DNA of 9,124 nucleotides from Gammaproteobacteria bacterium (GTDB lineage: Bacteria > Pseudomonadota > Gammaproteobacteria > Pseudomonadales > Halomonadaceae): assembly GCA_023485185.1 (NCBI GenBank), contig JAMCZP010000050.1:1-9124 (forward strand), in the 5' to 3' direction. Position numbers and translations under genes: made by a program. The stretch's first letter is position 1, and every line of letters begins with the position of its first letter. The notes below the pieces were generated by a model. The model ran no database searches and was not told where the DNA came from. It saw nothing but the letters and a program-made list of their open reading frames with translations. Shown one piece after another: positions 5,757 to 9,124 of the stretch.

Positions 5757-6578
5757 TTATAGCCCTTCCAGCAACCGCAAAATCATTTGCGGCTGCTGGT
5801 TGGCCTGGGCGAGAATCGTTATGCCGACTTGCTGCAGGATTTGGGCGCGAATTAGATTGGAGACTTCCCGAGCATAATCGGCATCCTGAATACGTGACCG
5901 AGCGGCGGAGGTGTTAATAATGTTGTTATTGAGGCCATCAATCACACTTTCAAAGCGATTCTGTACAGCACCCATGTAGCTACGCTGGCGATCCACGAGC
6001 TTGATTGCTTCATCCATTGCATCCAGTGGACTTTCTGTGGCGCTGCCCTCCAGTACGCTAAAGCCCTGCAGTCCTAGCGCCTGGACATTCATGGCATCAA
6101 AACGAACCGCTATGCTATCGCCAGCGTTAGCGCCGACCTGAATATTTAATGATTTGGACTCATTAATCAGCCCGATGCCATTAAAGTTACTCTGCCCCGC
6201 GATGCGGTCGATCTCTTCTAGGCGCTGATCAATCTCGGTTTGAATGGAGACAAGGTCGTCAGAAGAGTTGGTGCCATTCGCCGCCTGTACGCTCAGCTCA
6301 CGGATGCGCTGCAGGTTGTCGTTAATTTGGTTAAGCGACCCTTCCGCCGTTTGCACCATGGAAATGCCGTCATTGGTGTTGCGAATCGCCTGAGTCATCC
6401 CTTTGATTTGCGCCGTCATGCGGTTCGCAATCGCTTGACCCGCCGGGTCATCTTTAGCACTGTTAATGCGCAGCCCAGATGAGAGGCGCTGCATAGCGGT
6501 CTGCATAGCTTGCTGACTGCCGCGCAGATTATTCTGCGCTATAAGCGACATCATATTGGTATTCAGGCTGAGCAACAC
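5757..6578 (-). CDS. Flagellin, short form, outside a flagellar cluster
   Basis: Filament subunit, 273 residues. The N-terminal D0/D1 region (about 1-150) and the C-terminal region (about 195-273, ending I-L-A-Q-A-N-Q-Q-P-Q-M-I-L) are conserved. The variable outer domains D2/D3 are almost absent, giving a minimal flagellin. Residues 89-103 (L-Q-R-I-R-E-L-S-V-Q-A-A-N-G-T) match the conserved D1 helix of beta/gammaproteobacterial flagellins that TLR5 recognises. There is no signal peptide, as expected for type III export. GTG at 6578 is 3 bases from the GGAGG (6582-6586); TTG at 6575, next in frame, is 6 bases away and gives M-L-S-L-N-T-N, so either may start translation. No fliD, fliS or flaG is adjacent. 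A sigma28 promoter lies upstream. It converges with the BCCT gene, 26 bases apart and without a visible terminator. Confidence 0.95.
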   Translation of the reverse strand: MLLSLNTNMMSLIAQNNLRGSQQAMQTAMQRLSSGLRINSAKDDPAGQAIANRMTAQIKGMTQAIRNTNDGISMVQTAEGSLNQINDNLQRIRELSVQAANGTNSSDDLVSIQTEIDQRLEEIDRIAGQSNFNGIGLINESKSLNIQVGANAGDSIAVRFDAMNVQALGLQGFSVLEGSATESPLDAMDEAIKLVDRQRSYMGAVQNRFESVIDGLNNNIINTSAARSRIQDADYAREVSNLIRAQILQQVGITILAQANQQPQMILRLLEGL

Positions 6579-6629
6579 AGACCTCCAAATTGAACGCTGC
6601 TCGCCTAAATTTTGGCAGCTATAACGCTA

Positions 6630-6656
6630 TTATCGGCCTATCGCTAAAAATCATGA
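6630..6656 (-). promoter_or_regulatory. Sigma28 (FliA) promoter for flagellin
   Basis: On the minus strand, GCCGATAA (plus-strand 6630-6637) is a perfect match to the FliA -10. Eleven bases upstream, TCATGATT (plus-strand 6649-6656) matches 5 of 8 bases of the -35 TAAAGTTT. The predicted start is near 6622, giving a leader of about 45 bases. It sits just after the folK-like stop codon (6662), so flagellin need not depend on that gene. Confidence 0.75.
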
Positions 6657-6661
6657 GCACA

Positions 6662-7096
6662 TTATTTCTCAAGCGAGCGGCCACTGATGGCAAGCACTTC
6701 ATTAACAGGTGTTCGCACATAATCGTATTGGTAGTAGCTCTCATCCAGCAACTTACCGTCCCACGCCACCATATCCAGATCCATCGTACGTGGCCCGGAT
6801 TTAATCGCCCCTCGGACACGCCCTAAGCGGTTTTCTACTTCCTTTAAATAGGCACGGAATGCTGCCTGCTCAAGGGGCGTACTCACCAGTAGTGCCGCGT
6901 TTAAGTAGTCAGGCTGCTGTTGATATCCTACTGGTGCGGTACGAATCGGTTTTGAAGTGGCCAATAGATTACATTCATGACCAATAATGTTTAATGCCTT
7001 AGCAAAATTAAGATTTGGTTCGATATTAGAACCTAACGATATTAGGCATTCATGGTAATAAATAGCCTGTTCTGGAGCTAATGATTGCGGGGGCAT
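6662..7096 (-). CDS. folK: HPPK-like pteridine diphosphokinase, short divergent FolK paralogue
   Basis: Family: 6-hydroxymethyl-7,8-dihydropterin pyrophosphokinase, which transfers pyrophosphate from ATP to the pterin in folate synthesis. Visible motifs: L-G-S-N (21-24), P50-x-x-T53-x-P55-x-G57 with D-Y-L-N (63-66), E87 with G-R-V-R (92-95), G-P-R (101-103) and metal-binding D-L-D (106-108). At 144 residues it is shorter than E. coli FolK (159): only 36 residues follow D-L-D, against about 62. The usual C-terminal V-P-H...R...P-L block, with the conserved His (E. coli His115), is replaced by a Tyr-rich stretch (121-126). It may be a specialised or weakened paralogue rather than the housekeeping enzyme. 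AGGA (7104-7107) lies 7 bases before the ATG. It is divergent from the folM-like gene, suggesting a shared pterin role. Confidence 0.85.
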   Translation of the reverse strand: MPPQSLAPEQAIYYHECLISLGSNIEPNLNFAKALNIIGHECNLLATSKPIRTAPVGYQQQPDYLNAALLVSTPLEQAAFRAYLKEVENRLGRVRGAIKSGPRTMDLDMVAWDGKLLDESYYQYDYVRTPVNEVLAISGRSLEK

Positions 7097-7163
7097 AGCA
7101 ACATCCTATTCAACGTGACGCCCTAGAAAACAACCCGTTAGAGGGTATTATTGTTAAGTATTC

Positions 7164-7173
7164 AGGCTAGCCT
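7164..7173. repeat. AGGCTAGCCT palindrome between divergent folK-like and folM-like genes
   Basis: A perfect 10-base palindrome near the middle of the 181-base divergent intergenic region. A separate TTGTACAA palindrome (7186-7193) ends 4 bases before a perfect TTGACA (7198-7203). Either could be an operator, but no promoter with a matching -10 was found nearby. Confidence 0.35.
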
Positions 7174-7277
7174 TACGTGCAACTTTTGTACAAGTTATTG
7201 ACAAACGCTGCACTCACGCAGACAGTCTTTTATACCAACAAGAAAGAATAATACTAACGATAAATAGGGAGCTTTAT

Positions 7278-8030
7278 ATGCACCAAAAAGCTGCACTTAT
7301 CACAGGAGGCGCTACCCGCTTAGGGAGGCATTTTGCTGAATATCTTGCAGACGAGGGTTATGACATCGCTTTACACGTTAATAGCTCTCGTCAAGAAGCA
7401 GAGGAAGTAGCAGAGCTCATTTGTGCCAAAGGGCGTGAGTGTGAAATTTTTTACTGTAACTTTCTATCGGGCGACTTAGAAGCACTCATAGCATCGGTGA
7501 AACAACGCTTTCCTGGCTTTAATCTACTGCTTAATAGTGCTTCTGTTTATGAGCCTGCGCCAATAGGCGCGACTGAACTTGCTCTTTTGGAGAGCCAGTT
7601 TCGCGTCAACTTATTTACCCCATTGCTACTCACCCGCTACTTTTCTCATGCGGTTCAGGAGGGTCAGGTAATCAACATTATTGATAATAAAATTGCTTAC
7701 CACCAGTACCCTTATGCAGCATATTTATTGTCGAAAAAAAGCTTAGCGGAATTGACGCGTATGGCAGCACTTGAGTTTGCGCCTCGCCTGCGGGTCAATG
7801 GTATCGCCCCTGGCGTGGTGCTTCCCGCTGCGCAGCGCATCAGTGACTATATTGAGTGGCGTATCGAAGCGATTCCGGTGAATCACCAAGGTAAACCCAA
7901 TCATCTCGTACAAGCTTTGCACTATTTATTAGAAAACACTTTTGTAACCGGACAAATACTGTTCGTGGATGGCGGTGAATCCATCAATATGGAGGGACGT
8001 CATTCAGAAAACTATTCCGCTGGAGCTTAA
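7278..8030 (+). CDS. folM: FolM/PTR1-like short-chain pteridine reductase
   Basis: NADPH-dependent SDR reductase, 250 residues, probably reducing dihydromonapterin to tetrahydromonapterin (and perhaps dihydrofolate), as E. coli FolM does. The cofactor motif T-G-G-A-T-R-L-G (9-16) has the Arg typical of pteridine reductases rather than the classical Gly. H-V-N-S-S (33-37) fits NADPH binding, and N-S-A-S (86-89) replaces NNAG. The usual catalytic Ser is replaced by Asp136, 13 residues before Tyr149, with Lys153 after: the Asp-Tyr-Lys set and spacing of Leishmania PTR1 (Asp181, Tyr194, Lys198). The C-terminus has an extra polar tail after the V-D-G-G motif. AGGGAG (7266-7271) is 6 bases before the ATG. 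The gene looks more AT-rich than its neighbours by eye. It is followed by a strong terminator. Confidence 0.87.
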   Translation: MHQKAALITGGATRLGRHFAEYLADEGYDIALHVNSSRQEAEEVAELICAKGRECEIFYCNFLSGDLEALIASVKQRFPGFNLLLNSASVYEPAPIGATELALLESQFRVNLFTPLLLTRYFSHAVQEGQVINIIDNKIAYHQYPYAAYLLSKKSLAELTRMAALEFAPRLRVNGIAPGVVLPAAQRISDYIEWRIEAIPVNHQGKPNHLVQALHYLLENTFVTGQILFVDGGESINMEGRHSENYSAGA

Positions 8031-8034
8031 AACG

Positions 8035-8064
8035 CAGAAGGGCCACCCAAAGGTGGCCCTTCTG
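8035..8064. terminator. Bidirectional intrinsic terminator between folM-like and mscS-like genes
   Basis: A 13-bp perfect stem (8035-8047 with 8052-8064) and a CAAA loop start 5 bases after the folM-like stop. Plus-strand reading is followed by a T-rich but interrupted tract (to about 8079). Minus-strand reading is followed by CG then TTTT. It is placed to end both convergent transcripts, and also ends the MscS transcript beyond its stop at 8084. Confidence 0.8.
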
Positions 8065-8083
8065 TACTCTTCCTTTCTTGAAG

Positions 8084-9124
8084 TTACCTTTCGTCGACAT
8101 CATCCTGATCAGGCTTATGATGTTCCGACACCCCAGAAGTCGAAGCGCTCGCACGTGGGTCAAATCGATCATCCACGGTAAGGTCGCCTGATTTTGGCTG
8201 CCCTGCAGGGCTACCATCGATCGTAAAGGCCTGCTGCATGACGCGCAGGTTCGCAGGGGGCGCAGAACCCGATTTATCTTGACCGAAGTAGAGCGTCGTA
8301 TGCGGGAAGGGTATTTCGATACCCGCTTCATCGAAGCGCAGCTTCACTAGGCGATTAAAGGCACGTCCAACCCCCCACTGATCCCCAGGCGTAGTTTTAA
8401 TCACTACTCGAATATTAACGGAGCTGTTGGCAAGGGCGGTAACCCCAGCAACCGTCATATCTGCCAATAGCTTATGGCTATGCTCTTCGCTGGCTTTCAG
8501 ATCTTCAAAGGCCAATTTCAGCTGCTCAATAGCGCCATCGATGCTCTCACGATAAGCAATCCCGTACTCGCCTACATGATTACCAAACTCACGCATATAG
8601 TTCGAAACGGTATCAACACTGGAGAACGGCACAATGTGGTAAGTACCCGATAGATCTCGAATACCGACTGAGCGAATGCTTAGTTTTTCCGCGGTTCCGG
8701 TGATGCCGCCTACCGTCACCACATCGCCGGTATTCATGGCATTCTCTACCTGAATAAAGACACCGGTAATGACATCCTGAACCAGCTTCTGAGCACCAAA
8801 ACCAATTGCCAGACCCAACACACCGGCACCCGCAATTAGCGGGCCGATATTAATGCCAATTTCTGATAGCACAATCATGCCGGTAATTGTCACAACGGCA
8901 ATGGCCAACGCATTACGGAATAGGCTCAATAGCGTTTTTGCGCGTGCGGTGGGTTCACCGTGGCCTGTCTCAGGGTTGAGCTTATGCTCAATCAAGCTGG
9001 CCAAGCCAAGCCATACACCAATGGCAACGATCAAAATAACCGCTACGCTTATCAGGTTACCCACCAGATGAGCGCCACGCTCAGAGGCATACCAAGCAGC
9101 CAAGTTAAAGGCTCCCCAGGCATC
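8084..9124 (-). CDS. Mechanosensitive channel, large MscS family (partial, 5' end outside window)
   Basis: Inner-membrane channel that opens under membrane tension to release solutes on hypo-osmotic shock. The frame is open to the window edge, so about 347 C-terminal residues are seen and the N-terminus is missing; an in-frame TTG at 9103 is unlikely to be the true start. Visible in order: one or two membrane segments; the pore-lining TM3 region, rich in Gly and Ala (G-A-G-V-L-G-L-A-I-G-F-G-A-Q); the beta domain (G-D-V-V-T-V-G-G-I-T-G-T-A-E-K); and a C-terminal cage domain ending before F-P-H-T-T-L-Y-F. The extra upstream membrane segment and R-A-K-T-L-L-S-L-F-R motif resemble YbiO/MscM-type large MscS proteins rather than small MscS. 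A polar acidic tail ends the protein. It is opposite in orientation to the folM-like gene. Confidence 0.9.
   Translation of the reverse strand, partial: DAWGAFNLAAWYASERGAHLVGNLISVAVILIVAIGVWLGLASLIEHKLNPETGHGEPTARAKTLLSLFRNALAIAVVTITGMIVLSEIGINIGPLIAGAGVLGLAIGFGAQKLVQDVITGVFIQVENAMNTGDVVTVGGITGTAEKLSIRSVGIRDLSGTYHIVPFSSVDTVSNYMREFGNHVGEYGIAYRESIDGAIEQLKLAFEDLKASEEHSHKLLADMTVAGVTALANSSVNIRVVIKTTPGDQWGVGRAFNRLVKLRFDEAGIEIPFPHTTLYFGQDKSGSAPPANLRVMQQAFTIDGSPAGQPKSGDLTVDDRFDPRASASTSGVSEHHKPDQDDVDER

Noticed and set aside
7198..7236. Perfect -35 TTGACA as a folM promoter.
   Set aside because: At 16-19 base spacing no acceptable -10 exists (GACAGT at best); TATACC lies 27 bases away, too far.
7984..8331. 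Minus-strand open frame overlapping the 3' end of folM and the MscS gene in another frame.
   Set aside because: It crosses the terminator and two well-supported genes, has no family resemblance and is Arg/Ser-rich as frame shadows tend to be.

Overview
The window looks like a chromosomal segment of a moderately halophilic gammaproteobacterium, most probably Halomonas/Vreelandella or a close relative. This is inferred from gene content (DUF481/YdiY 'salt-induced' outer membrane barrel, BCCT transporter, large MscS channel, FolM-type reductase), moderate GC, and a Pseudomonas/Halomonas-style REP sequence with a GGAGG...GCTTCAGC-like core. No phage, IS, CRISPR, tRNA or rRNA signature was found. 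Most genes belong to recognisable families; the less ordinary content is in the non-coding DNA and in two divergent proteins.

Layout. (1) 96-881 (+): an extended -10 promoter and a DUF481 outer-membrane barrel gene, whose start is best placed at a GTG at 135. (2) 906-3804 (-): a NitT/TauT/ThiY-type ABC importer, transcribed substrate-binding protein, then ATPase, then permease. The first two are 2 bases apart. The permease is separated by 281 bases holding two inverted REP hairpins (1764-1858). (3) 3805-4161: a regulatory region between the divergent ABC operon and BCCT gene. It has a sigma54-like promoter and a GntR-like TTGTATACAA box facing the ABC operon, a GGTGCAT/ATGCACC inverted repeat, a TTAGACC-TT-GGTCTAA dyad overlapping a good sigma70 promoter, a strong intrinsic terminator only about 20 bases after that -10, and a second weaker promoter and hairpin before the BCCT start. 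(4) 4162-5730 (+): a BCCT transporter whose tryptophan box is largely Phe/Tyr. (5) 5757-6578 (-): a lone short flagellin with its own sigma28-type promoter. (6) 6662-7096 (-) and 7278-8030 (+): a divergent pair, a short HPPK (FolK-like) kinase and a FolM/PTR1-like pteridine reductase. (7) A 13-bp-stem terminator shared with the convergent 8084-9124 (-) large MscS channel, cut by the window edge.

How the genes fit together. Three products concern osmotic or envelope physiology: the outer-membrane barrel, the BCCT solute carrier and the MscS release valve. The ABC importer resembles carriers for small nitrogenous or sulfonated organics; the possible sigma54 promoter would fit nitrogen-regulated scavenging, but its substrate cannot be read from the sequence. 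The folK-like/folM pair points to pterin (tetrahydromonapterin or folate) metabolism. The flagellin has no flagellar neighbour and appears to join the motility regulon only through its promoter.

All promoter and operator calls were made by eye against consensus sequences and are less certain than the gene calls.
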